Below are positions 1 to 9,435 of a stretch of DNA of 64,000 nt, piece by piece. Origin of the DNA: CAZJYI01 sp964550025 (GTDB lineage: Bacteria > Verrucomicrobiota > Kiritimatiellia > UBA8416 > CAYOBW01); the NCBI GenBank assembly GCA_964550025.1, contig CAZJYI010000041.1, positions 1 through 64,000 on the forward strand. The letters run 5' to 3'. The number at the start of each line of letters is the position of its first letter. The first letter of the stretch is position 1. The notes under the pieces were generated by a model that saw only the letters and a program-made list of their open reading frames with translations, was not told the DNA's origin and made no database searches. The position numbers and the translations under genes were made by a program.

Positions 1-1265
1 TCGGTCGGGCCGGTGACATCCACAGTGGTGGCGAGGGTATTGTCGCCGGCCACGTTGGTCACCGCTCCCGCGGTCAGCGTCGCCGTCGTCCCCGAGTTCA
101 TAATCACGAAATCGCCGGCAAGGAAATCGATGTAGTCGATCGAGTAGCTCGCGCCGTCTATATCCACGTTGCCCGCGGCGCGCACGGAGAACGTGGCGCT
201 CTCCCCGGCCGCGTCGGGAACGGTTTCCCCAGCCCAGTTTGTCGCGTTGCCCCAGATGCCGTCGCCGGCATCCCCATCCCACGTGAAAGCACTCAGCGTG
301 TTGAAGGCCGCCGTCCTCGGCGCCCAGGCGTCCCATGTCGCGTTCGACGCATAGAAGCGGTAGTAGTACGTGGAGTCCGGAGCAAGTCCCGAGATACCCT
401 TTGACGCGGAGCCCACGCTTCGCACCCCGAGATTCTCGGCATGGTCCCAGGCCCACTTGAGCGTCATGGCGTCCCGCGTCCCCCAGTAGGCCCAGACAGT
501 AGTGTCCCCCTCGGTTTCGAACAGCGTGCCGTTGAGTGTCGCCGAGGTCATGGTGTGGTCCGTGGCGCCGGCGTTGAGAATCTTCGGAAGACCCGATACG
601 TTGTCGAACTTGTAGGTGGTGGTCTCGTCGGCGTGGTGCGAGCAAACCGCGAACCCGATGTACAGGGTCGTTTCCATGGAGATTGTCCGAGGACCGTTAA
701 CTTGGTCCCAGAACGTCCCATCGTCTGAGTAGTAGGCTCGGAACGTGTCGCCATTGCGGGTCAGCCGCATCCAGGTCGGGTAGTCCTTGTGCGGACCGTT
801 GTCGCGCGCCGTGCCGCCGCCGTCGACCGTGCGTCGGTTGAAATCGATCCTGCTTGCATTGTCGCCGTCGGTGCGGGTCTGAATCGGCTTCCAGTACACG
901 AGCACATTGCGCGAGTTCGCTGCCAGGCTGTTGCGTGCCATGATGCCGCCCCGCGCCCACGGGTCGGTTGTTCGCCCCGAAACGCTCACCACCCGGCAGG
1001 AGACGTCGAAGTCGCCCGTCAACTCCGTGTAGACCATTCCGCCCTGGTCGCCATTGCCCGATAGGTCCTGGCCGTCGCAAGTGACCGTCCATGTTCCCGC
1101 GGACTCGTCCGCGGAGATACTCTCTCCGTTACCCCACCCGACGGTCGACCACCCCCACGGCAGCGCCGCGACCGCCGGAGCAGACACCGCGACAGACACA
1201 AGGGCCGCCAGGCAGACCGTCATTGCCTTCGCCGCTCGCATCTTCGAATAGGGCTGTGCAAACAT
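1..1265 (-). CDS. Secreted beta-sandwich (glycan-binding-like) protein, C-terminus cut by window edge
   Basis: The reading frame stays open from 1265 to the left edge, giving about 421 residues without a stop. A signal peptide is clear (n-region RAAK, hydrophobic core CLAALVSVAV, Ala-rich cleavage region). The next 200 residues resemble a DUF1349/concanavalin-A-like module (motifs GGIMARNSL, YPTWMRLTRNGDTF, DQVNGPRTISM, YIGFAV), which in this family binds carbohydrate. A fibronectin-like segment follows (APDSTYYYRFYASN), then the start of an autotransporter-like repeat region (TWDGDAGDGIWGNATNW). The start at 1265 has GGAG seven bases upstream; in-frame ATGs at 1301 and 1241 are alternatives. 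Probably an exported surface protein; the substrate is unknown. Confidence 0.7.
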   Translation of the reverse strand, partial: MFAQPYSKMRAAKAMTVCLAALVSVAVSAPAVAALPWGWSTVGWGNGESISADESAGTWTVTCDGQDLSGNGDQGGMVYTELTGDFDVSCRVVSVSGRTTDPWARGGIMARNSLAANSRNVLVYWKPIQTRTDGDNASRIDFNRRTVDGGGTARDNGPHKDYPTWMRLTRNGDTFRAYYSDDGTFWDQVNGPRTISMETTLYIGFAVCSHHADETTTYKFDNVSGLPKILNAGATDHTMTSATLNGTLFETEGDTTVWAYWGTRDAMTLKWAWDHAENLGVRSVGSASKGISGLAPDSTYYYRFYASNATWDAWAPRTAAFNTLSAFTWDGDAGDGIWGNATNWAGETVPDAAGESATFSVRAAGNVDIDGASYSIDYIDFLAGDFVIMNSGTTATLTAGAVTNVAGDNTLATTVDVTGPT

Positions 1266-1654
1266 CGTGCAGCTCCGCGAGCCGTTTCCCGCATTATCCA
1301 TGGTGTATCTCGCTTGTTGCGGCCTGGTGAGAGCCTCTTTTCCTGGCAACTCACCCGCGACCGGCTTGAGGATGCCTCTCAACGCTGTGAAGCGTAGAGG
1401 AAATGCGGCCGTCGGGTCAAGACCAGGCAGCCGAGGCCCCGCCAGTGGGGTGCACGACAGGGTCTTTGCCTGCTGCCATTCCGGGTCTGTATCAGAATGG
1501 TGTTGCGGAGGTGAGACGTCGGCACCGGTAGCGCGCGCAACAAGGACATCCATGTCGAGTGCAACATCGCCGCCACGGCGGCGTTTCACTTGCAGTTACA
1601 GCAGCCTTGCACTATTTTCTATTCCATCAATCAACCTAACCGGGGAGGTATGCG
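1266..1654. other. Intergenic region between divergent genes
   Basis: About 390 bases separate the divergent starts of the truncated secreted protein and the lipoprotein. I see no convincing coding region; the reading frames here lack ribosome sites and family motifs. It carries a plausible sigma-70-like promoter near its right end, annotated separately, and no recognisable RNA gene. Confidence 0.5.
1590..1618 (+). promoter_or_regulatory. Predicted sigma-70-type promoter for the lipoprotein gene
   Basis: A TTGCAG hexamer at 1590-1595 and a TATTTT hexamer at 1613-1618 are 17 bases apart, the usual spacing for a housekeeping promoter. The lipoprotein start follows 37 bases later, behind a GGGGAGG ribosome site at 1642-1648. 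Predicted from sequence only. Confidence 0.4.
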
Positions 1655-2242
1655 ATGAGAACCGGAATGGATCGCGCTACGAAGCAGGTTTGTCTCTGTG
1701 GTGCCGCGGCCCTGATGCTGGGAACGCTGACGTCTTGCACAAACCTCTCCCCGGAGGTGTCCGACCTTCTCGACCAGGCCCTGTCTGTAGCCGAGGCCCT
1801 CACCATGGAGCCCGAAGCGGAAGGAACATCACAACCTGCGTCGCAGGCCCCTTCCGATGCCGGTACCTCGAACGTCGGCGCCGGCGCAACCGATACCCCT
1901 GCCGCAGCTACCTCTAAGAGCACATTGCAGCCTGCAGCACAGAAGACTCCGCAGACCACCTCGAAGCCCGCCAAGACCACGGCCGCCAAGCCTGCCACGG
2001 CCGCGAAACCCGCCAAGCCCGCGGCCGTGAAGGCGGTGCACGTGATGCTGCAGAACAACGCGTCTTCCACCGTGAATGTCGAACTGATAGATCAGTATGG
2101 CGGCAACTTCACCGCGAGCATCGACGCAGGGATGTCGCAGAACCAGACGCTGAAGAACGGGAGTGCGGTGAAGGTCAACAATGCAACCGTTCATGTGATC
2201 AGCGCGAGCGACAAGGGAAAGACAATCGTCGTCGCAAAATAG
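1655..2242 (+). CDS. Small lipoprotein with Ala/Pro/Lys-rich linker
   Basis: 195 aa. The N-terminus has a lipoprotein signal ending in a lipobox (LTSC, Cys near residue 28), so it should be lipid-anchored. A low-complexity linker rich in Ala, Pro, Thr and Lys (repeated KPAKT/KPATA patterns) follows, long enough to reach across a wall or periplasm. The last ~70 residues form a small predicted beta domain (HVMLQNNASSTVNVELIDQY) with no family I recognise. The start is fixed by GGGGAGG seven bases upstream. The URO-D-like gene follows 7 bases downstream, so the two may be co-transcribed although no functional link is evident. Confidence 0.75.
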   Translation: MRTGMDRATKQVCLCGAAALMLGTLTSCTNLSPEVSDLLDQALSVAEALTMEPEAEGTSQPASQAPSDAGTSNVGAGATDTPAAATSKSTLQPAAQKTPQTTSKPAKTTAAKPATAAKPAKPAAVKAVHVMLQNNASSTVNVELIDQYGGNFTASIDAGMSQNQTLKNGSAVKVNNATVHVISASDKGKTIVVAK

Positions 2243-2249
2243 CCGTCGT

Positions 2250-3377
2250 ATGAATCCCAGGGAGCGGTACATCCAGACGCTGACGTTTGGCAAGCCGGAC
2301 CGTGTCCCCTTTGTGCCCGGGCATGGACGCGAGTCGACCCGCAGACGCTGGCACGCCGAAGGCCTGCCCGAAGGACGGGACCCGACGGAGTGTGCCGCGG
2401 AGCTGCTGGGGATTGCGCTCGACCGGCCGAAGATGCCTCGCGTCGATATCGGTGTTGATTTCCGACTGCGACCCAGGTTCGAGGAGAAGATCCTCGAGCA
2501 CAAGGACGGCCACTATGTCGTCCAGGACTGGAAGGGGAACATCTGCGAGATCTCCGACGAGTACGATACGCGCTACTTGCGGGAAGCGATCGACTTCGTG
2601 ACGCGCCGCTGGATCAAGTGTCCGGTCGAAACGCGAGACGACTGGGAAGCGATCAAGCCGCGCTACGAGCTCGATGCGCCGGGACGGTTTCCCGAGGATT
2701 TCAAGGCGCGCTGTGCTCAGGCCCGGGATCGAGACTGGCCCCTCGTTATCGCCGTCTCCGGTCCCTTCTGGCAGCTACGCGAATGGTGCGGGTTCGAAGG
2801 GCTCTGCATGCTGACGATCGACGATCCCGAGTTTGTCGACGAGATGGCCGCGTTCTGGCAGGACTTCGTTTCCCGGATGCTGGATCGGATCCTGCCAAAC
2901 GTGGTGCCCGATGCCCTCTTCATCTCGGAAGACATGGCCTACAAGGCAAAGAGCATGATCTCGATGGACATGGCGCGCCGGTTCCTGATGCCGAGCTGGA
3001 AAGCATGGACCTGCAAGATCAGGGACGCCGGCTGCCCCCTCGTCGATATCGACAGCGACGGCTATATCGGCGAGCTGATCCCGCTGTGGATCGAGTCCGG
3101 CGTCAACGTCTGCGACCCGATCGAAGTGGCCGCCCACTGCGATATTGTCGAGTTCCGCCGGCAGTTCGGCCGCAAGATCGCCTACCGCGGAGGCGTAGAC
3201 AAGCGCTGCATCGCCGCCGGGGGACAGAAGCTGACCGACGAGATCCAGCGCCTCGCGCCCGTCGTTCGCGACGGCGGCTACATTCCAAGCTGCGATCACG
3301 GCATCCCCCCGGACGTCTCCTGGCAGAACTTTACGGAGTACTGCCGCCAACTCGCCGTTGTCACGGGGTGGGCGTAG
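2250..3377 (+). CDS. Uroporphyrinogen decarboxylase-fold protein (URO-D/MtaA-like)
   Basis: 375 aa, matching the URO-D superfamily by its opening (MNPRERYIQTLTFGKPDRVP) and by the mid and C-terminal motifs VSGPFWQLREW, FISEDMAYK, DIDSDGYIGELIPLWIESGV and GGVDKR. True HemE proteins are shorter and carry an RPPVWxMRQAGR-type N-terminus, absent here. This fits the divergent URO-D-like group, many members of which are cobalamin-dependent methyltransferases or lack an assigned role. No corrinoid protein or other heme gene is adjacent, so heme synthesis is unlikely. No strong Shine-Dalgarno is visible, but the start matches the family's conserved N-terminus. Confidence 0.75.
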   Translation: MNPRERYIQTLTFGKPDRVPFVPGHGRESTRRRWHAEGLPEGRDPTECAAELLGIALDRPKMPRVDIGVDFRLRPRFEEKILEHKDGHYVVQDWKGNICEISDEYDTRYLREAIDFVTRRWIKCPVETRDDWEAIKPRYELDAPGRFPEDFKARCAQARDRDWPLVIAVSGPFWQLREWCGFEGLCMLTIDDPEFVDEMAAFWQDFVSRMLDRILPNVVPDALFISEDMAYKAKSMISMDMARRFLMPSWKAWTCKIRDAGCPLVDIDSDGYIGELIPLWIESGVNVCDPIEVAAHCDIVEFRRQFGRKIAYRGGVDKRCIAAGGQKLTDEIQRLAPVVRDGGYIPSCDHGIPPDVSWQNFTEYCRQLAVVTGWA

Positions 3378-3437
3378 AGGTCTTGATCGGTGGCGAACGC
3401 ATCGACTCAAACTGCGTCCAGGCAGCATTCGGCGGGC

Positions 3438-3505
3438 AAATCCGAAACCCGAATACCGAAATCCAAAACAAACCCCAATTCAGGAATATCCAATGTTCGA
3501 AACGG
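3438..3505. repeat. Dispersed CCGAAAT-type A-rich repeat, copy 1
   Basis: A run of near-iterated CCGAAA/CCGAAT words, strikingly AT-richer than the surrounding DNA, between two convergent genes. Related tracts lie at 33211-33277, 33571-33630, 42989-43045 and 43100-43150, always between genes. It is followed by a CTTTGCGGTTC-type tract up to about 3585. Confidence 0.6.
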
Positions 3506-3581
3506 AGAGAAGACGTTCTCTCCTGGTCGAGGTGCGCGTCTGTGTCTCTCCTCCTTTGCGGTTCTAGCGTACTCTCGCGGT

Positions 3582-6146
3582 TCAAGTGCCCCTTCCCGCA
3601 TCAACGGCTTCCAGCGCTTCCTGTGCGGCCTTTCGTACGGCGATGTCCCTGTCGTCCATTGCTGTGATCAGTGCCTGTGCGGCCGGGGCCGCGGGGGCGC
3701 CGATCGCTGCCAGGGCACGGACCGCCTCCAACCGTACGTGCTTGGATGCATCGCGGGTCGCCTTTGTCAACGCGGGAACGGCCGGAGCCGCCGCGCTGCC
3801 CATGGCCCGCAGCGCGCAGCAGACGGCATGTCGCCCGTCGACTTCGGCCAGGGCCTCGACAAGGGCCGGGACGGCGGACGCGGCCGGCGTGCCAATGATC
3901 CCGAGCGTTCTTGCCGCATTCCTGCGTTGCCCGCCTCCCTTCTCTCGGAGCAGGGCAATAACCGCCGGGAGCGATTGCCGGACGCCTCCGGATGCCCGCC
4001 AGTCCGGATCGATCTTGCTTAGCGCCTTCACCACGGGGCTTTCCTCTTCACCGTTCGCGAGACATGTCACGAGAGCGGGGACAGCAGCCGCTGCGTACGG
4101 ACCGATGCGGCCCAGGGCTTCAACCACAACCTGCTGCAGATCCGGTTCCTCCGAAGAAAGGGCACCCGTCAGGGCCGCGACGCCCTCCGGTCCCATCCGT
4201 TCGAGGGCCCTGGCGACAGGCTCACGGGTGGAGCGCTTCCGCAGTCCCTCCGCAAGGGTGGGAATTGCCTCGACAGCGGCCGTCCCCAGCTCGCCAAACA
4301 CGTCGGCCGCGGTGGCCCAGATATCCGCGCCGCCGTTTGCCAGTGCGCCGACCAACTCGGGCACCGACGCGGCTCCTATCCGCCGCAGGGCCTCTCCCTC
4401 GTGCGCACCCGAGGAGGAGTACCCGCGTTCCACCATGGCGCCCACCATCCGGCGTGCGCCTTCCCGTGCGCCATCGGTATCGCGCCAATCCTCCCGGATG
4501 GCGTCCAAAGCGCGAACGGCCGCCTGCCTGACGTTGTCGCGGTTGTCCGCCATGGCCAGGCAGAGATGCGGAATGGCATCCACGGCTTGGGAACCCATGG
4601 CTTGCAGTATTCTCGCCGCGACCGCGGCATCACGGGCGGCATGCTGTCCGCACTGTTTTCGTAGCATCTCGACCAGACGCGGCACCGCCGGGGGGCCAAC
4701 TGCCAACAGCGCGGCGCGGGCTACCGAGCCCTTCTTCTTGTCGCCGAGCCCCTCGATCAGTTCCGGCAGGACCTGTCTGACACCATCTGAGCTTGGCCAG
4801 TCGGCATCCACCGCGGGCAGAGCCTGCCGCGCCGCTTCCCGGATTTGCGCGTCCTTGTCCAACAGCGCCCTCACGAGGGTAGGAATGACCTCGGCGGCGG
4901 CTGGTGAACCGCGCCAGTTTGGATCCGCGTCCTCCAATGCCGAAGCCGCCGCGTCGCGCACCTCGCCTCGCCGGGCGACCAGCGCCTTAGCCAGATCGGG
5001 TACCACCTGCTTTGCAGCGTCCGAACCTCTCCACGTGGGATCGGCGGCATCCAGGGCGGTCCGGATGCTCCGTTGCTCCTCAGCGTCCGTGTTCCACCTT
5101 GCGAGCGTTCGGACCAGCGTCGTGACGGCAGGGCGGGCGTAGGGACCGATCAGGCGGAGGGCCTCGATCACGGGTTTGCGCCTTCGCGCGGCGTGTTTCT
5201 CCAGCGAGTCGACAAGTGAGGGCACTACCGGCGCGGCATGCGGGCCTCGCGCTCCCAGGCTTTCCGCTGCCACCCGACGTTCAGCATCCAGGGCTTCCTT
5301 TGACGCGAGTATTTCCGCGAGCTCCTCCACAGTCTTTGTGCGCCCCCGGGTGGCGACCATGAACAGATTCGACAGGCGGCCCGCCAGAATGGCCGTTGCC
5401 CCAAGTCGGACCGCGATCGCCATGGTCGCCAGCCGCCAGTCCATCGCCACGCCGTGCAGGCGCCACCCATAGATCTGAAAGGCGTCCCCGATATCCACGG
5501 CCCGCAACACATTGTCCAGCGGCCACAAGAACCACGTCGCCGCGCCCTGACCTCCCACGCGAGCGGCAATGCCGCCGCACACCGGCATCACGATCAGCAG
5601 AGCAACGATGCCCAGGGGCGAGCGGAACACCTCCGCGAACAAGCGGAGTGTCACAAAGTCGTCGTCGCTGAGGGTTCGACGTATCGCCTGTACGGCTGCA
5701 CTCAAGAGGAAGACATCCACCATCAGGTGCATGGCCACCAGAACCGTTCCCGACAGGGCCGTCGCGTTTCGGATGCTCTGCAGGTTGAAACCATAGGCCT
5801 CAATCCCATCCAGGATGTCCACGGCCCGCAGGACGTGTGCGCCGATGAACTGCGCCCAGTCGGGCCAACCCGCGTCCGATGGACAGACGTAATGATGCGC
5901 GCCCAGGACGTTGTGAATCTGAACGTGCAGGCACCCGAACAGAACAAGCTGCATTAGGTTGAGGGATATCACGTCCCACGACAGCCGGCCGCGGCGGATG
6001 AGATGGAGCATCGATACAACGAAGTTGACCGCAATCAGCCCGCCGGAGAGCCAGATCAAGGCTGCATGCTCAGGAAGGAACCGTGCGGCAACACAGTACG
6101 CAAAAGAGACACCGGTGAAAATCCACAGAATCAGTCTGTCACGCAT
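3582..6146 (-). CDS. Polytopic membrane protein with HEAT-repeat domain
   Basis: 854 aa. The first ~265 residues contain about six hydrophobic helices (for example around 6-24, 29-50, 59-78, 128-152, 177-197 and 242-265). From ~285 onward the protein is an array of HEAT/PBS-lyase-like repeats of about 35-40 residues, recognised by recurring A-P-A-LV-AL and AL-AI-P patterns (PALVEALAEVDG, AVPALTKAT, AAQALITAMDDRD). Such arrays are protein-binding scaffolds, here presumably on the cytoplasmic face of the membrane. GGAGGGAGA just before ATG fixes the start. No catalytic motif is seen, and the partner is unknown. Confidence 0.75.
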   Translation of the reverse strand: MRDRLILWIFTGVSFAYCVAARFLPEHAALIWLSGGLIAVNFVVSMLHLIRRGRLSWDVISLNLMQLVLFGCLHVQIHNVLGAHHYVCPSDAGWPDWAQFIGAHVLRAVDILDGIEAYGFNLQSIRNATALSGTVLVAMHLMVDVFLLSAAVQAIRRTLSDDDFVTLRLFAEVFRSPLGIVALLIVMPVCGGIAARVGGQGAATWFLWPLDNVLRAVDIGDAFQIYGWRLHGVAMDWRLATMAIAVRLGATAILAGRLSNLFMVATRGRTKTVEELAEILASKEALDAERRVAAESLGARGPHAAPVVPSLVDSLEKHAARRRKPVIEALRLIGPYARPAVTTLVRTLARWNTDAEEQRSIRTALDAADPTWRGSDAAKQVVPDLAKALVARRGEVRDAAASALEDADPNWRGSPAAAEVIPTLVRALLDKDAQIREAARQALPAVDADWPSSDGVRQVLPELIEGLGDKKKGSVARAALLAVGPPAVPRLVEMLRKQCGQHAARDAAVAARILQAMGSQAVDAIPHLCLAMADNRDNVRQAAVRALDAIREDWRDTDGAREGARRMVGAMVERGYSSSGAHEGEALRRIGAASVPELVGALANGGADIWATAADVFGELGTAAVEAIPTLAEGLRKRSTREPVARALERMGPEGVAALTGALSSEEPDLQQVVVEALGRIGPYAAAAVPALVTCLANGEEESPVVKALSKIDPDWRASGGVRQSLPAVIALLREKGGGQRRNAARTLGIIGTPAASAVPALVEALAEVDGRHAVCCALRAMGSAAAPAVPALTKATRDASKHVRLEAVRALAAIGAPAAPAAQALITAMDDRDIAVRKAAQEALEAVDAGRGT

Positions 6147-6215
6147 TCTCCCTCCGCCTGCCCAGAATAGAACTCATGTCACTGGCGACAGGTGGCCGAT
6201 GCACTCCACGTGCCG

Positions 6216-9020
6216 CTACCGAGCCACGGGCAAAACAGTGCGGAAACCTATGTGGGTCTTGGCTTCACTTGGTTCTTCTTCTCCGCGGTAGCCGACTTGA
6301 CCGTTCCAGGCTGAGCTAGACCAAGAGCCGCCGCGAATCACGCGTTCGGCGTCGAAATGGGAGTCTCGATACACATTCCAGCACCACTCCCAGACATTGC
6401 CGCTCATACCGTACAGGCCGTACCCATTTGGTCCGAAGCTATCGACTGGACTGGTACACGCAGTGAGCGGGCGATAGTACGCCGGATGATGTCCTCCGTT
6501 ACTCAGGTCGTATTCGGATAGGCCCGCGTAGTAATTCGCTCGTCGGTGGCTGATCGTGTCCCCGCCCCACGGGAATCGTCTGCCGACTGCGCCGCCTCTT
6601 GCGGCATATTCCCACTCCGCGCTCGTCGGCAACCGATAGCCTCCAGCATCCGAGTCGCACGTTACAACGTACGCCCACCACCCTGTCCTGTAGACGTTTC
6701 CCTGCACGTGGTAGCAAACAGGACGCCCCTCCTTTTCGCTGCGGGCGTTGCACCATTTGACGCAGTCGTACCAGTACACCGTCTGCACGGGGTGATTGGC
6801 TGCCCTACCGCTCCCGGGCCAGGAGAACCCGTATCCGTGCGCCACTGCCCACGAGAACACCTCGTCCCACTTCGCCTTCGTGACCTCACAGCGGTCCATG
6901 TAGAAGGAGGAGACCTCCAGGGAGTAGGCTGGCGGGAACCAGAGCGCGTTGTACGATTCTCCCGCGCCCAGCGGGTTCGTCCCACTGTTCTTCCCTCCCG
7001 GGATGAGAACCATGTCGTTGAACACCACCGAGACGAAGCAGGACGTCTGAATACTGGATTCACTGTTCCAGGCGCGTACGGAGTAACTCCCTTGATGTTC
7101 CGGCTGGACCGAAGAGATGGCGTACTGCGATGAGTGCTCACCGATGATCCTCTGACCTTCATAGTACCACTCGTAGTTCGGCTCAGAGTCACCCACGGCT
7201 TCGCCCAGCAACGTCAGATCGTCGCCTTCCTGCACTGTCTGATCCCGGAAAGGCGAGACGAACCGCAGATCCGACGGGTAGTTTGTGGCCCACAGCAGCC
7301 ACTTCTGATCGAAGAGTTGCCATGTCGGCTTGCCTCCCCACTCCGGATACCAGACGCGACTCTCGACCCCGAGCGAGGAAGACAGCCCCATGCGAAGAGC
7401 GACTTCGTATTCAAGGGGGTCGGGCTGGTAGTGAGGGAAGTCCAGTTCACAATAGGGACGAATGTCGGCCGATAGCCCCGCCAGGCTGTAAAACAACACG
7501 CTCAGCTTGGGTTGAATGTACACCTTCGCGTTGCCCGTTCCCTCGAGTTCCCAGACAATCGGATCTGACTCCAGTACAATGGGTGGATTGTCCGTATCGG
7601 AAGACCATCGGTTGTCCCGCAGGCGGACGCTGAAAGCCAGGTCCTTTTCCGCACCTATCGTCGTGTGAGCACTTCCGCTCACACCAAAGGAATACTCGTA
7701 ACCCGCATTCAGTTCCATGGTCACTTCCACCCATACCGGCACCCAACCAACCATACCTCCAAAGAGACGGCCCACAGGGGCAATGAGCGGGACGCTGTCA
7801 CCACCGCTTGTCGCCATATGGAGAAGTACTTCCGGGGCAATACCCAGCGTGAGCTTGCCCGTCGCCGAGGCGTCGAGCGCTCTCAGTTCGCCGCACGACA
7901 GATCGAAGGCCACATCAACGTCCCCGGCGAATGCCCACGAACCCGCCAGAAGATGCAGCCTCAATCCCGCGCTATCGCACAAGATCCTCCCGGACAGATC
8001 GTTGCCGAATTCGACATGCAACAGGTTCATCTTACCTTTGGCATTGGGGTTCCCGGACTGTGCAGGCACAAAAGCGCCTGAGGCCACCGATCCCTCGCTC
8101 AGCAGTTCTGTCAGAGGAACATCAGCCGTCCAAGCCGTGATCTGCTGCTGCCCGGCATTCACTGCGTTGGACACCGCCCTGCGATAGAATGGATGAGCAG
8201 CGTCGAAACTCACCAGCAGTGTCCCGTTGCTCACGGAAGGCGAAATCCCTGAGTAGGAGAAGACCACGGTGTTGGATGACACAGACACGATATGCAGGTC
8301 GTCCGGCCCGTTCAGAGGCTGCACCTCCGACAGGGAACGCGTACGTTTCGTTCCACCGATGGAGAGCGTCTGAGTGCCCTGACCTGGAGGTGGCGCAGTA
8401 AGAGGTAGGAAGGTGTTCGTTGTTACGACGGGCCGGGCGAGCCGAAAGGTCCATACGAAGTTGGTGAGAGCATGTCCGAGAGTGTCTGCCACGGTCAGTG
8501 TGTTGCTGACAACGCTGCCCGCCGCCCCTAGCGCTCCCGTTGGGCCAAACGTCAGGGTTCCATTCGACCACGTCAGCGCTTCGCCGGCGAGGGTCAGGTT
8601 CGTCCACGGGCCGGCGCTCAACAACAGGGAGCTGGTGTCGATGCCAGTCTCGTCGACGAGACTGATGGTTACGGAAGCATTGGATGCGACGGCAATCGCG
8701 TCGTTGCCCGGAGAGAGGCGGTTTACGAAAGGGGGATCGGTGTCCTTCATCGAAACTCGGAAGAACTTGCTTCGCTCAGTCAGGATCGTGTCGTACGAAC
8801 CGAGGATGTTCGAAGCGGTGACGCTGTCCCGGGATGCGTTCGTCCAGTCGGGGAGTCGTAGATCTTCCGTCGTTTGTATCGAATAGGCTCTTCCCGGCAC
8901 GGCCTGCCAATTGAGCGTTGCCCGGACTGACTCTGCGGACGGTTCCGCCGTGATCTCCGCCTGTTCCCCGAAGACCCTGGCGGCGCACAGAAACGCGACA
9001 ACGGTGGGCTTGAGCTTCAT
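6216..9020 (-). CDS. Secreted Ig / SUMF1-domain (lectin-fold) protein
   Basis: 934 aa from ATG 9020, preceded by GGGGGAG and opening with a signal peptide (MKLKPTVVAFLCAARVFG); the frame extends upstream but without signal-like sequence. Just after the signal is the module with YSIQTTEDLRLPDW and FFRVSM, found at the ends of other exported proteins in this window. Beta-rich domains follow, then an Ig-like domain (~605-685) and a C-terminal FGE-sulfatase/SUMF1 domain (~690-934: MVLIPGG, DRCEVTKAKWDEV, GYRLPTSAEWEYAARGG, GNVWEWCWN, RVIRGGSW, GFRTVLP). The Cys pair needed by true formylglycine-generating enzymes after GGSW is absent. The SUMF1 fold is therefore probably used for binding, not for activating sulfatases. 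Confidence 0.8.
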   Translation of the reverse strand: MKLKPTVVAFLCAARVFGEQAEITAEPSAESVRATLNWQAVPGRAYSIQTTEDLRLPDWTNASRDSVTASNILGSYDTILTERSKFFRVSMKDTDPPFVNRLSPGNDAIAVASNASVTISLVDETGIDTSSLLLSAGPWTNLTLAGEALTWSNGTLTFGPTGALGAAGSVVSNTLTVADTLGHALTNFVWTFRLARPVVTTNTFLPLTAPPPGQGTQTLSIGGTKRTRSLSEVQPLNGPDDLHIVSVSSNTVVFSYSGISPSVSNGTLLVSFDAAHPFYRRAVSNAVNAGQQQITAWTADVPLTELLSEGSVASGAFVPAQSGNPNAKGKMNLLHVEFGNDLSGRILCDSAGLRLHLLAGSWAFAGDVDVAFDLSCGELRALDASATGKLTLGIAPEVLLHMATSGGDSVPLIAPVGRLFGGMVGWVPVWVEVTMELNAGYEYSFGVSGSAHTTIGAEKDLAFSVRLRDNRWSSDTDNPPIVLESDPIVWELEGTGNAKVYIQPKLSVLFYSLAGLSADIRPYCELDFPHYQPDPLEYEVALRMGLSSSLGVESRVWYPEWGGKPTWQLFDQKWLLWATNYPSDLRFVSPFRDQTVQEGDDLTLLGEAVGDSEPNYEWYYEGQRIIGEHSSQYAISSVQPEHQGSYSVRAWNSESSIQTSCFVSVVFNDMVLIPGGKNSGTNPLGAGESYNALWFPPAYSLEVSSFYMDRCEVTKAKWDEVFSWAVAHGYGFSWPGSGRAANHPVQTVYWYDCVKWCNARSEKEGRPVCYHVQGNVYRTGWWAYVVTCDSDAGGYRLPTSAEWEYAARGGAVGRRFPWGGDTISHRRANYYAGLSEYDLSNGGHHPAYYRPLTACTSPVDSFGPNGYGLYGMSGNVWEWCWNVYRDSHFDAERVIRGGSWSSSAWNGQVGYRGEEEPSEAKTHIGFRTVLPVAR

Positions 9021-9435
9021 TCTCGCAATTCTCCCCCAGTTCTCGGGCGCCAAGCCTATCATGGAACGTCTACCGGTGCAACGGCTCGCCCGCTTCATCG
9101 CAGGGCAAGCGCATGCAGATCGTAGCAGAAAGGCGCTCTGTGTGCTGTCCATGTAGCCTGCCTCTCCTGGAACCGGGCTGAAACTGGCGCGAAAACCTGC
9201 TCTCAAGCGAGAAGCCCGCGCTCGGCAACCGCGGGCTACAGGCGTCTTACACCAGGGCCGGAAAGGACTAGCCGCGAAGGTACCGTCAGCCAATGGACCC
9301 TTCCGTGAGCGGTAGGTCCAGGATGAGGTTGGATACCGCCAGGAACACGGCCACTTGCCGGCGGTATCTCGGCAGAGACCCCACTTTTCGCCAGACGGCT
9401 ATCCGTGGCGCTGGTACCTTGCGGGCCTGGCCGAG
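9021..9435. other. Intergenic region with a short GC-rich hairpin
   Basis: Lies between the end of an Lcl_C gene and the start of the Ig/SUMF1 gene. It contains an inverted repeat around 9211-9238 (AGCCCGCG / CGCGGGCT with a 9-base loop) but no T-run. I see no coding region with family support, although short frames cross it on both strands. Confidence 0.45.
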
